20,756 nt of DNA from Treponemataceae bacterium. GTDB lineage: Bacteria > Spirochaetota > Spirochaetia > Treponematales > Treponemataceae. Shown piece by piece: positions 8,601-15,595 of this stretch. A program made the position numbers and the translations under genes. Positions within the stretch are counted from its first letter, which is position 1, and each line of letters opens with the position of its first letter. The notes under the pieces are model-generated. The model saw only the letters and a list, made by a program, of their open reading frames with translations, did no database searches and was not told the origin of the DNA. Location of the stretch: assembly GCA_024402455.1 (NCBI GenBank), contig JAKSTS010000031.1, forward strand, positions 1 through 20,756. Reading direction: 5' to 3'.

Positions 8601-9616
8601 ACGCTGTTATTTCTCTTGCAGAAGCTTATAAAGAATGGGAACAGCCATTATCAAAGGTTTTCCCGCCGATTACTTTGGGCAGCGACGATGCATCTAAAGC
8701 TGAAGCTTTGCCGGATTTTGCTCTTGCAACACACCCAAGTTTGAAAGAAGCAAGAAACAAGGCACATTTTGCCATCGGTGGAAAAGCAAAGCCAAAAGTA
8801 TTGCTTCCTGTTTTCCCTGGGACAAACTGTGAATTTGATATGGCCCGTGCTTTTGCACTTGCCGGTGCAGAAACAAAGATTCTTGTTTTCCGCAATAAAG
8901 ATGAAGAAATGCTTGAATCTTCTCTTAACGAGCTCAAAAAAGAGCTTGAAACTGCACAGATTCTTGCACTTTCCGGTGGTTTCTCTGCCGGAGATGAACC
9001 TGATGGTTCAGGCAAATTTATTGCAAACGTTCTGCGCGAAAACCGCATTGCTCAGGCTGTAACATCTTTGCTTGATGACAGAAATGGTCTTGTTCTTGGA
9101 ATCTGTAACGGTTTCCAGGCTCTTATCAAGACAGGTCTTGTTCCATATGGCAAGATTCTTTCTCCGTCTGAAGAAATGCCGACTTTGACATATAACAGAA
9201 TCGGCCGTCATATTTCGCGCATCGTCCGCACAAGAATTGTAAGTGCTGCAAGTCCTTGGGCTCAGCATCAGTCTGTTGTTGAAAGTGCAACTCACCTTAT
9301 TCCAATTTCTCATGGTGAAGGCCGTGTAATCATTGACAAAGCTTTTGCAAAACAGCTTTTCGAAAACGGTCAGATTTTCACGCAGTATGTTGACGAAAAC
9401 GGAATTCCTGTTATGACAGAACCGGACAATCCAAACGGCTCAATGTTTGCAATTGAAGGCATGACAAGCCCGGATGGACGTGTTCTTGGAAAAATGGGTC
9501 ACAACGAACGTACAATTGGAACAGCTCATTTGGGTTCATCAAATGAACTTGTTAAAAATATTGAAGGAAATAAATGCCAGAATATTTTTGCTGCTGGCGT
9601 TAGATATTTCGGCTAA
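5636..9616 (+). CDS. purL: Phosphoribosylformylglycinamidine synthase (single-chain PurL)
   Basis: Single-chain FGAM synthase, about 1326 residues. It converts FGAR, glutamine and ATP to FGAM in the fourth step of de novo purine synthesis. In order: an N-terminal PurS-like part (FRLYIERKSDF, VRYLNRYDIENVSED); the first synthase half with YWSDHCRHTTF (from Tyr223), NETHNHPTEIEPFGGAATCIGG and GTGRDGIGGATGSSK; a second synthase half; and a C-terminal class I glutamine amidotransferase (PVFPGTNCEFDMARAF, SGGFSAGDEPDGSG, GICNGFQAL with nucleophile Cys1157, then ISHGEGRV). Length matches the long bacterial form, so separate purS and purQ should not be needed. The frame extends upstream to TTG at 5537, but homologous long PurLs begin at the FRLYIERK segment and a promoter overlaps the extension. 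No Shine-Dalgarno precedes the ATG. Codons are richer in GC and CTT than in the flanking small genes. Confidence 0.95.
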   Translation: MFRLYIERKSDFSNEAKRIYSEITGFLGISAVKAVRYLNRYDIENVSEDICRNAATRIFSEPQSDVCYFTHFPLKPNETAIIWEYLPGQYDQRADSAEQCLSLLAANAGEKDASPKVRCAKLVLLEGTISDDERKKIERYLINPVDSRLASPEIPETLTMNVTQPGDIPVFDGFTDMSSAELSAMREKMGLAMDDADLAFMQTYFKKEGRNPTETEVRVLDTYWSDHCRHTTFNTVLDDVKIEEGGISSPLTASLEEYRAIRDELYGERAKKGAANKKPLTLMDMACIGAKYLKKHGKLDDIELSEEINACSIYIDVDTADYSTGVIEPEHKTERWLLQFKNETHNHPTEIEPFGGAATCIGGAIRDPLSGRAWVYQSLRVTGAADPTVPLSQTREGKLPQMKLTREAAQGFSSYGNQIGLTTGQVAEVYHPGFEAKRMELGAVIAAVPADVVMREEPDAGDCIVLVGGGTGRDGIGGATGSSKAHNVKSVTTAAAEVQKGNAVEERKIQRLFRNREVSRMIRRCNDFGAGGVSVAVGELAPGLEINLDLVPKKYEGLNGTELAISESQERMAIVVRKKDVDALIKAAKAENLNAVQIATVTDTNRLIMKWCGKTIVDIDRAFLDTAGASRNAKATISAVKKDDSPLCSSLDCVEKLLADNKGTKLGEAWIANMKDLAVCSQRGLSERFDGSIGSSTITFPMGGRYQSTPENGCVAKIPVLAPCETNTASLMTFGYDPRVASWSPYHGAQVAVLHSLARIAAMGGLPESCRLTFQEYFERTSSEKAWGKPAAALLGALSAQTAMGTASIGGKDSMSGSFADINVPPTLVSFAVATEDARNITSGAFKKDGSSVYLIPCAYTDDLTPNFGAFKETTKALHSLTKANLVNALYPVSAGGIAEAVTKMSFGNKIGLAFDSDFFAKLQNATAVQSKVLAAKNKTDLSWLLFLPLYGSIIAEVSAENCAAFEKSLPVAFKLGTTLKDQQIKVKDAVISLAEAYKEWEQPLSKVFPPITLGSDDASKAEALPDFALATHPSLKEARNKAHFAIGGKAKPKVLLPVFPGTNCEFDMARAFALAGAETKILVFRNKDEEMLESSLNELKKELETAQILALSGGFSAGDEPDGSGKFIANVLRENRIAQAVTSLLDDRNGLVLGICNGFQALIKTGLVPYGKILSPSEEMPTLTYNRIGRHISRIVRTRIVSAASPWAQHQSVVESATHLIPISHGEGRVIIDKAFAKQLFENGQIFTQYVDENGIPVMTEPDNPNGSMFAIEGMTSPDGRVLGKMGHNERTIGTAHLGSSNELVKNIEGNKCQNIFAAGVRYFG

Positions 9617-9619
9617 GGG

Positions 9620-9657
9620 CATCTTAAAAAACAAGCCTAAGATGTCTGCAATTTTTT
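9620..9657 (+). terminator. Terminator after purL
   Basis: CATCTTA (9620-9626) pairs with TAAGATG (9638-9644), and a T-run follows at 9652-9657, eight bases after the stem. The distance to the T-run makes it weaker than the hairpin just downstream. Confidence 0.5.
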
Positions 9658-9664
9658 AAGTGTC

Positions 9665-9698
9665 GCTTCTAAAAATCGAATTTTTTAGAAGCTTCCTT
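9665..9698 (+). terminator. Second terminator-like hairpin
   Basis: GCTTCTAAAAA (9665-9675) pairs with TTTTTAGAAGC (9682-9692) over 11 bp, followed by TTCCTTTT. It lies just before the AAGGAGA site of the next gene, so it may act as a terminator or as a leader hairpin of that gene. Confidence 0.55.
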
Positions 9699-9718
9699 TT
9701 CCATTAAAGGAGAAATTT

Positions 9719-10798
9719 GTGGAAGAAAACGAAAACGAAGTAAATCAGACTGTTGCTGCAGAAAATGTAACAGAAACTTCTGCACCAGTTGATGCTGCTG
9801 TTGAAAAAACTGAAGAATCAAAACCAAAAAGCAAAAAACCTGCAATTTTTGGTGCAATTGCAGCAGTTGTTGTTCTTGCCGGTGGTGCTGTCGGTGCTTT
9901 TTTTGGTCTTGATATGAATGTACCAAGTGCAACCGAATGGGTAAAAGACTACAGTGCCGTTCAGATTTCAGCTGGCGACCGCGACAAGAGTATTTTGCTT
10001 GCTTTTACAGGTGTTGACTGGGACAATGTTTCTGGCAAATTTGAAAAAGAAATTATGCAGGATTCAGAGTTTATCAAGAAAATGGGCAAAAAATATGAAC
10101 TTGCTCAGATTGATATTCCTGGTGGTGAAGCTGAAGTAAGCGAAGAAGAAATGCAGAGCATTTTTACATACGCAATGATGTATGGACTTCAGACAACACC
10201 AAGCCTTATTCTTGTAGATTCAAAAGGTGCTTCTTATGGCATCGTTGCATACTCTGAAGACATGGGGCTTGAAGTTGTAATTGAAGCTGTTGAAAATGCA
10301 GAAACAGCATTTAAAGATTTGAAGAAACTTAAAGATTCAATTGATAAAGCGCAGGGCGTAAAAAAGGTAAAGCTTATTGATGAACTTTATGAAAAGTCAT
10401 CTGATGAAGAAAGAGTTGAACTGATGGATTATATTCTTGAAGTTCCTGCCCTTGACCCGAAAAACGAAAGTGGATTGCTTGGAAAATATAAGCTTTTAGG
10501 CGGATACAATGAAGCAAGCATTTATATGCAGAAAGGCGATGTAAAAAGTGCCCGTGATGTTCTTGTTCGTGTTGCAGAAGACCCTGCTCTTGAACCAGAA
10601 CTTGCACAGGAATCTTTTTATACAGCAGCATATATTTCTGCTATCGGTGGTTTGATTACTTCACAGGAAGAAATTGATTCTGTTGTAGCTTTGATTCAAA
10701 AGGCAATAGATGTTAATCCTGAAAGTGAACATATTGCTGATTTGCAGCAGTTCATGGATCTTGTAAAAGCTCAGCCAATCTACGATTCTGCTGAGTAA
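9719..10798 (+). CDS. Membrane-anchored thioredoxin-fold protein without cysteines
   Basis: 359 residues starting at a GTG, chosen because AAGGAGA lies just upstream with normal spacing. Residues 1-40 are acidic and hydrophilic (cytoplasmic side), 42-63 form one membrane helix rich in Ala, Gly and Val, and the rest should be periplasmic. Residues about 88-195 read as a thioredoxin fold: SILLAFTGVDWDNVSGKF matches the strand and helix that in active relatives read FTGSDWCxWC, then YELAQIDIP, then YGLQTTPSLILVDSKG with the cis-proline (Pro161) and final strands. Both active-site cysteines are absent, and so is every other cysteine in the protein. Residues about 200-350 are helical and TPR-like. 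It is probably a structural or chaperone-like binding protein rather than an oxidoreductase. It stands alone between terminators. Confidence 0.75.
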   Translation: MEENENEVNQTVAAENVTETSAPVDAAVEKTEESKPKSKKPAIFGAIAAVVVLAGGAVGAFFGLDMNVPSATEWVKDYSAVQISAGDRDKSILLAFTGVDWDNVSGKFEKEIMQDSEFIKKMGKKYELAQIDIPGGEAEVSEEEMQSIFTYAMMYGLQTTPSLILVDSKGASYGIVAYSEDMGLEVVIEAVENAETAFKDLKKLKDSIDKAQGVKKVKLIDELYEKSSDEERVELMDYILEVPALDPKNESGLLGKYKLLGGYNEASIYMQKGDVKSARDVLVRVAEDPALEPELAQESFYTAAYISAIGGLITSQEEIDSVVALIQKAIDVNPESEHIADLQQFMDLVKAQPIYDSAE

Positions 10799-10870
10799 TG
10801 CTGAACTGTAATTAAAAATAACGGACTGTCCCAAGAAATGAAAATTTCAAGGGCGGTCTGTTAAATATCT

Positions 10871-10900
10871 GCTCCGCATAAGGCTGGAGCTGTTTTTTTT
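10871..10900 (+). terminator. Rho-independent terminator
   Basis: GCTCC (10871-10875) pairs with GGAGC (10886-10890) and a run of nine T follows at 10892-10900. A second, longer stem upstream (CGGAC...CCC near 10820 with GGG...GTCTG near 10853-10860) may stack below it. Confidence 0.7.
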
Positions 10901-10963
10901 CAATTTATATTATAAAATATTGGCCGATAACTGACATGATTATTTTGCATCGGCATCAACTGC

Positions 10964-12250
10964 ATGGAGGTTTTGTTTCTGGATATTCACCTTGTTATTA
11001 GCCTGATTGTTCTTGTTGTATTGATTTTTCTTTCTATGGTTTTTTCTGCTACAGAAAGTGCTTTTCTTTCAATAAATAAACTTCGTCTTAGGGTTTTGCG
11101 TGGCAAAAAAAACAAAAAAGCTCAGCGAACCGGTCGGCTGCTTGATTCAAAAACAAAGCTTTTAAATACTGTCCTTATTGGAAATAATATCGTAAATATT
11201 GGTGTAACTTCGCTTATTACGGCAATTGCGCTTGACCTTCTTGGTTCAGGCGGTGTTGAGATTGCAACAATTGTTTCAACGGTTCTTCTGCTGCTTTTTG
11301 GTGAAATTACACCCAAAACAATCGCTTCAACATATCCAGAAAAAATTGCTTTTGCAGTTTCTCCCTTTATTGAAAAACTTACAAAAATTTTTGCACCTCT
11401 TGTTTATTTCTTTTCAAAAATTTCAGAACAGATTGCAAAACTATTCGGTGTAAAGCTTGATTCTGAAACAGTGTCTTTTACAGAAGACGAGATTAAAACA
11501 TTTATTGACGCCGGCGAAGAAGAAGGCGTAATTGAATCAAATGAAAAAACAATGCTCCGCCAGGTTTTTAAATTTACAGATTTGACTGCAAAAGAAATCA
11601 TGGTTCCAAGAAAAGAGATAAATGCAATTCCGCTTGATGCAACTTATCAGGAAATTCTTGATTTAGCCCAGTCGACTTCCTATTCACGTTTTCCTGTTTA
11701 TAAAGATGGAATAGATGACATCTGTGGTTTTGTTTATTTAAAAGACCTGCTTTTTTTTGAGGGAACACCCGGCAGATTTTCTGTAAAAGAAATAATGCGC
11801 CCTCCGCTTTTCATTCTGGAAAACCGCCGCATTTCATCTATAAGAAAGATTTTTAAAGAAAACAAACAGAGTGTTGCAATTATAGTTGATGAATATTCTG
11901 GAACTTCCGGTCTTGTTACTATTGAAGATTTGACGCAGGAAATTTTTGGTGATGTCAGCGATGAAAATTCACGTACTGAAAAATTTGAAATAAAAGAGCT
12001 TTCAAACGATTCTTTTATTGTTGAAGGTTCAATGCGGCTAGTTGAACTTTCTGAAAAACTTGGTTTTGAACTTAAATCTGAATTTAATGATACTATCGGA
12101 GGTTTTATAACAGAAAAATTCGGTGATTTTCCGCAGGAAGGATTTGAACTGAATTTGAACATGTGTTCTTTGATAGTAAAAAAGATTGACGGACACAGAA
12201 TTGAAACTGTGCTTGTAAAACGAATTGCAGATGCGGAGGTTGCAGAATGA
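10964..12250 (+). CDS. CNNM/CorC-type transporter-associated protein with CBS pair (HlyC/CorC family)
   Basis: 428 residues in the order typical of the family: a CNNM transmembrane domain (about 10-160, with FSATESAFLSINKLRL, LIGNNIVNI and FGEITPKTIA), a first CBS domain (about 212-270, starting MVPRKEI), a second CBS domain (about 275-333, with VDEYSGTSGLVTIEDL), and a C-terminal CorC_HlyC domain (about 345-425). Family members are linked to Mg2+/Co2+ efflux or resistance; the old name hemolysin C is not a reliable function. The start is uncertain. The ATG at 10964 has no Shine-Dalgarno, while GGAGG lies at 10966-10970 inside the proposed first codons, pointing to a possible non-ATG start at 10973 (TTG, very short spacing) or 10979 (CTG). 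It overlaps the next gene by 4 bp and is surely cotranscribed with it. Confidence 0.85.
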   Translation: MEVLFLDIHLVISLIVLVVLIFLSMVFSATESAFLSINKLRLRVLRGKKNKKAQRTGRLLDSKTKLLNTVLIGNNIVNIGVTSLITAIALDLLGSGGVEIATIVSTVLLLLFGEITPKTIASTYPEKIAFAVSPFIEKLTKIFAPLVYFFSKISEQIAKLFGVKLDSETVSFTEDEIKTFIDAGEEEGVIESNEKTMLRQVFKFTDLTAKEIMVPRKEINAIPLDATYQEILDLAQSTSYSRFPVYKDGIDDICGFVYLKDLLFFEGTPGRFSVKEIMRPPLFILENRRISSIRKIFKENKQSVAIIVDEYSGTSGLVTIEDLTQEIFGDVSDENSRTEKFEIKELSNDSFIVEGSMRLVELSEKLGFELKSEFNDTIGGFITEKFGDFPQEGFELNLNMCSLIVKKIDGHRIETVLVKRIADAEVAE

Positions 12251-13497
12251 TTATTTCAATTTTTCTTTTGTGCATCTGCATTATTTTTTCTGCTGTTTTC
12301 TCGTCTTCAGAAACTTCGTTCATGTCAATTTCTGCAATAAAAGTAAGGCAGATGGTTAAAAATAGAACCAAAAATGCCGGTCTTGTGCAGAAACTCAAAT
12401 CGAACAAAGACAGGCTTTTGACGACAATTCTTATTGGAAACAATCTTGTAAATAATTTTGCGTCTGCTTTGGGTGCTTCAATTGCGATAGGTTTTTGCGG
12501 AAATTATGGAATTGGCATTGCAACTGTAATAATGACTGTGATTATCTTGATTTTTGGCGAAATTGTGCCAAAAACTGTTGCGGCAAATCAACCGGAAATT
12601 TTTGCTACAAAACTTGCAAAAATAGTGTTTTTCTTTGAAATTGTGCTTTCGCCTGTTGCTTTAATTTTTTCTGCTTTTATTAAAATCTTTACATTTTTTA
12701 TAAAGCGCTTTTTCCCGGCAACTTCTCCGCTTGTTACAGAAGAAGAACTTAAAACATTAATTGATGTCGGCAATCAGGAAGGAACTCTTGAAACAAGCGA
12801 AAAAGAGATGATGAACAAGATATTTGAGTTTACAGATCTGCATGTGCGTTCAATTATGGTTAACAGGCTTCTTGTAAAAGGCATAAATATTGATGCAAGC
12901 TATAAAGAAACAGTTGCTTTATTAAAGGAAACAGGTTTTTCACGGCTGCCTGTTTTTGACGGCAGCTTTGATTCAATCTGCGGTTATATTCATTATAGAG
13001 ACGTGCTTTATGCAAAAGAAAAAAATAGAAAATTTAATATAAAGGACATAATGCGTCCTGTCTGTTTTGTTCCAGAAACAAAAAGTGCTGCCGAAATGAT
13101 GCATACTTTTATAAAAGAAAAGCAGAATTTTGCAGTGGCTGTTGATGAAAATGGCTGCAATGACGGAATTATAACAATGGACGATATTCTTGCTGCTGTT
13201 TTTGGCCGTCTTGCTGACGAATATGATAAAAAAGCTGTTCCAATTGAAGAACGGATTGAATTTATAAGTTCAAATGAATTGAGGCTTCCTGGAGACATGC
13301 TTTTAAGCGATTTTAATGATTTTTTCAAAATGCATCTTGAAAGCGAATATTATCAGACTTTGGGTGGCTGGATGCTTGAAAAATTTGGTGTCCTGCCTTC
13401 GCCAGGTGAGCTTTTGCGCACAGATTTCTGTACATTTATAGTTGAACAGCAGTATCAGCGGTGCATAAAAACTGTAAGGGTAAAATTTTCAAATTAA
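12247..13497 (+). CDS. Second CNNM/CorC-type protein, diverged CBS2 motif
   Basis: 416 residues, a paralogue of the gene just upstream with the same order: CNNM membrane domain (about 1-155, with FSSSETSFMSISAIKV, LIGNNLVNN and FGEIVPKTVA), CBS1 (about 204-260), CBS2 (about 265-323) and a C-terminal CorC_HlyC domain (about 335-415). Its ATG overlaps the previous stop (ATGA), with GGAGG 7 bases upstream. The usual DEY-G-GT signature in CBS2 is changed to DENGCND (300-306) and MVPR in CBS1 to MVNR. Nucleotide binding or its coupling to transport may therefore differ from the first copy, and the two may form a heterodimer. That is inference; the pairing in one operon is seen directly. Confidence 0.85.
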   Translation: MIISIFLLCICIIFSAVFSSSETSFMSISAIKVRQMVKNRTKNAGLVQKLKSNKDRLLTTILIGNNLVNNFASALGASIAIGFCGNYGIGIATVIMTVIILIFGEIVPKTVAANQPEIFATKLAKIVFFFEIVLSPVALIFSAFIKIFTFFIKRFFPATSPLVTEEELKTLIDVGNQEGTLETSEKEMMNKIFEFTDLHVRSIMVNRLLVKGINIDASYKETVALLKETGFSRLPVFDGSFDSICGYIHYRDVLYAKEKNRKFNIKDIMRPVCFVPETKSAAEMMHTFIKEKQNFAVAVDENGCNDGIITMDDILAAVFGRLADEYDKKAVPIEERIEFISSNELRLPGDMLLSDFNDFFKMHLESEYYQTLGGWMLEKFGVLPSPGELLRTDFCTFIVEQQYQRCIKTVRVKFSN

Positions 13498-13556
13498 CGG
13501 GCAGATTTAAAATGCTGGAAGCCTTGAGCCTTTTTAATGCATGTGCCTTGTAAAAT

Positions 13557-13577
13557 CAAAATGTGTTTTGTTTTTTT
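13557..13577 (+). terminator. AT-rich terminator after the CNNM pair
   Basis: CAAAA (13557-13561) pairs with TTTTG (13566-13570) around a TGTG loop, followed by seven T. The stem is short and GC-poor, so strength is doubtful. The same intergenic space holds AAACTG-TGTAT-CAGTTT at 13605-13621, a possible hairpin for the convergent minus-strand operon. Confidence 0.4.
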
Positions 13578-13642
13578 GCAGCAGTCTGAATTGTGTTTCG
13601 TTGAAAACTGTGTATCAGTTTATAAATTTGAAAAGCAGATTT

Positions 13643-14575
13643 TTAATCTATTGTAAGTTTGTATGAAAAGCCGAAAGAATAATTTGTCTTGGCTGTTCCG
13701 CCTCGTCCGTTTGGTATAGGAGTTCCGGCATTTTCAATTGTATTGCGTGTGCTTGCACCTTTTACATTTTGTATTGTTTCGCTGTTGGCAAAAAACGAAA
13801 TTGTGTGATAGCGCTTAAAAGAAAAGTCTATCTTGATGTCACCAAAAAATCCAAAACCGCCGTACATTTTATCTGTAATTGCAAGGTCTCTGAGCCAGTG
13901 TTTGTCAACAGAAGTTGCATAAACCCATGGAGTAGCCGAGAAACCCGCCTGAATTCCAAAACAGTTCCAGATATTTGTTCTGACCTGCAAACCTGCAGAT
14001 GGATATAACATTGTGTTTGTATATGTTACGGCTCTGCCCTGCATATCGTGTGTGGGCAGATTTTCGTTCCAGTAGCCGTTTCCTGTCGGGTATTGATAAT
14101 ATCCGTCATGTGCTGTCATTGATGAATGGCTGTAATTAATGTTTACAAATGGGGCTAAAGAAAAAGCTTCGTCAAATTCAAACCTGAATGCAACGTTTCC
14201 AGAAGCTTCAAGACTGTTTGTAAGTTCAGCCGGATGTGCTGAGAATTTTGTAGGTTTTCCGTCGTAATTTTCATAGTCCCAGTCGTACATTTTTCCATTT
14301 GTTATATGATTAAGCCCGTAAACTGTGGTTGAAAATTCTAATGCGCCGAAATCAGAGCATATTGTGCCGCCCATAAGATATGCTGGGTTTATATGCCATT
14401 CAAGCTGACTTAATTTGTAATCTTCTGTTTGAGACATTCGCACAAGTGCATATTCGTACAGTGTTCCGGTTTTCATGCCGAAAAAAGGTTCAATCGAAAA
14501 CTTGTAGTCAATGCAAAAAAGTTCAAGCTGAAAAGAGAAAATTATAAAAAGAATGGCAGTCAGTCTTTTTTTCAT
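13643..14575 (-). CDS. Omptin-like outer-membrane aspartyl-type protease (peptidase family A26)
   Basis: 310 residues with a signal peptide (about 1-21, ending FCI) and a chain of amphipathic strands suited to a 10-stranded barrel. The omptin pattern is visible in order: EPFFGMKTGTLYEYAL early on, KLSQLEW (54-60; OmpT has KVSQLDW), MYDWDYEN (Asp98 and Asp100, matching OmpT Asp83 and Asp85), a SHSSMTAHDGYYQY loop (149-162), and SVDKHW (Asp224 and His226, matching OmpT Asp210 and His212). The distance between the two catalytic pairs (124 residues) is almost the same as in OmpT (125). Length also fits. Omptins cut between basic residues at the cell surface. The start overlaps the stop of the pseudouridine synthase by 4 bp (ATGA) and has no clear Shine-Dalgarno, so translation is probably coupled. 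The C-terminus ends in KLTID instead of the usual terminal Phe. Confidence 0.75.
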   Translation of the reverse strand: MKKRLTAILFIIFSFQLELFCIDYKFSIEPFFGMKTGTLYEYALVRMSQTEDYKLSQLEWHINPAYLMGGTICSDFGALEFSTTVYGLNHITNGKMYDWDYENYDGKPTKFSAHPAELTNSLEASGNVAFRFEFDEAFSLAPFVNINYSHSSMTAHDGYYQYPTGNGYWNENLPTHDMQGRAVTYTNTMLYPSAGLQVRTNIWNCFGIQAGFSATPWVYATSVDKHWLRDLAITDKMYGGFGFFGDIKIDFSFKRYHTISFFANSETIQNVKGASTRNTIENAGTPIPNGRGGTAKTNYSFGFSYKLTID

Positions 14576-15315
14576 GCAAGCGGATCCGTGCCGAATAATT
14601 TAGCAAGCTGTTTTCTTGTTGCATCCAAATCTTTAGGATATGGTGCTGTAAATGTCATTTCTTCGCCGGAAACCGGGTGTTTAAGGCAGATTTTCCATGC
14701 ATGAAGTGCAAGCCTTGAAAGCAAAGGCCGCTCTTCGTAAATATCGCCATGCCATGAGCGTTTTATGTCTGACAGCCGGACAGGTTTCTGGTTGCCGCTG
14801 TAAAGAGGGTCGCAGACAATGCAAAAACCAAGCTTAGAAAGATGAGCACGAATCTGGTGTGTACGGCCTGTTTTGGGTTTTGCTTCAATCCATGAATAAG
14901 GTCCGCATGTGCCGATGAATCTGAAATGTGTTTCAGCTTCTTTTCCCATTTTGCTGATGATTGTTCTGTGCCGTGCGTCTCCGTTTGCCATAAGCCGAAG
15001 TGTTGAAACAGTTTCGTCCCACATCGGGCGCCCGTAAACAAGAGCATGATAAGTCTTATCAACCTGACGGTTTTCAAAAGCCATTGAAATTGTACGGTGT
15101 GCTTCTGGTGTTCTTGCATAAACAACTGCACCGGAAGTGTCTTTATCTATTCTGTGAACTGCAAAAAGTTTGCCGTATTTTTCTGAAGCAATTTTATCTA
15201 AGCGAGGTGCGTCCTGGTCATAACGGTCTGCAGCAATTAAAATGCCCGAAGCTTTATTCAACACAACGATTGAGTCATCGCAGTAAATTTCTGTAAATGC
15301 TGGAGTTAATTTCAT
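14572..15315 (-). CDS. RluA-family RNA pseudouridine synthase
   Basis: About 247 residues. The catalytic motif HRIDKDTSG (54-62, with Asp57 as the catalytic aspartate) and the later GRTHQIRAHLSKLG segment identify the RluA/RluC/RluD/TruC group, which isomerise uridine to pseudouridine in rRNA or tRNA. There is no N-terminal S4 domain, so it is closer to RluA or TruC types than to RluC/RluD; the target base cannot be told from sequence. The frame extends to an ATG at 15333, but the ATG at 15315 (MKLTPAF) is preferred: an extended -10 box lies just upstream of it and would make the longer start untranscribed. No Shine-Dalgarno is present. It is the first gene of a two-gene minus-strand operon with the omptin-like protease. 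Confidence 0.85.
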   Translation of the reverse strand: MKLTPAFTEIYCDDSIVVLNKASGILIAADRYDQDAPRLDKIASEKYGKLFAVHRIDKDTSGAVVYARTPEAHRTISMAFENRQVDKTYHALVYGRPMWDETVSTLRLMANGDARHRTIISKMGKEAETHFRFIGTCGPYSWIEAKPKTGRTHQIRAHLSKLGFCIVCDPLYSGNQKPVRLSDIKRSWHGDIYEERPLLSRLALHAWKICLKHPVSGEEMTFTAPYPKDLDATRKQLAKLFGTDPLA

Positions 15316-15323
15316 ATACACAG

Positions 15324-15332
15324 AATATAGCA
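15324..15332 (-). promoter_or_regulatory. Extended -10 promoter of the pseudouridine synthase operon
   Basis: On the minus strand the sequence reads TGC-TATATT, an extended -10 element (TATATT at 15329-15324), ending 8 bases before the ATG at 15315. The -35 region is poor, as often with extended -10 promoters. The expected start of transcription lies at or within a few bases of the ATG. Confidence 0.5.
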
Positions 15333-15517
15333 TGTTTTGGTTAATCTATGGAAGTTCATAAATGCATTTGAAAAAGTATTTTAAAAATGTTTTCTGAATG
15401 GACGGATGACGGTAAATTTTAAATTATTGTAATAAAATGAGTTATAAAAAAAAAGCTTGTTTTTGAATTTTTTACGGCTGTTTTTGAGGCTTAAAAAGCA
15501 GATGTTCATGTATCTTC

Positions 15518-15545
15518 TTGAAAATATGATAAAAGGTTGTATAAT
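15518..15545 (+). promoter_or_regulatory. Promoter of the phosphofructokinase gene
   Basis: TTGAAA (15518-15523), a 16-base spacer and a perfect TATAAT (15540-15545). Transcription would begin near 15552, giving a leader of about 113 bases before the ATG at 15665. The rest of the 349-base gap between the divergent genes (15316-15664) holds AT-rich DNA with no other feature I can support. Confidence 0.7.
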
Positions 15546-15562
15546 CATTTGTAAACGGTCAT

Positions 15563-15595
15563 CTCTAATGCAGAAGTTTTAGAGGTTGCTGCATT
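15563..15595 (+). other. Interlocked inverted repeats in the pfk leader (possible pseudoknot)
   Basis: CTCTAA (15563-15568) can pair with TTAGAG (15579-15584), and AATGCAG (15567-15573) with CTGCATT (15589-15595). The arms interleave, so the RNA could form an H-type pseudoknot (with CTCT/AGAG as the trimmed first stem) or two alternative hairpins. It lies about 11 bases after the expected transcription start. Known regulatory RNA families do not come to mind. Confidence 0.35.

Noticed and set aside
6147..9313. Several 60-140 codon frames on both strands inside purL
   Set aside because: They are by-products of the codon bias of purL (rich in CTT and GAA) and lack ribosome binding sites.
10964..13497. 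Naming the CNNM pair hemolysins
   Set aside because: The HlyC/TlyC label is historical; domain order points to CNNM/CorC membrane proteins tied to divalent cation handling, with nothing to show lysis.
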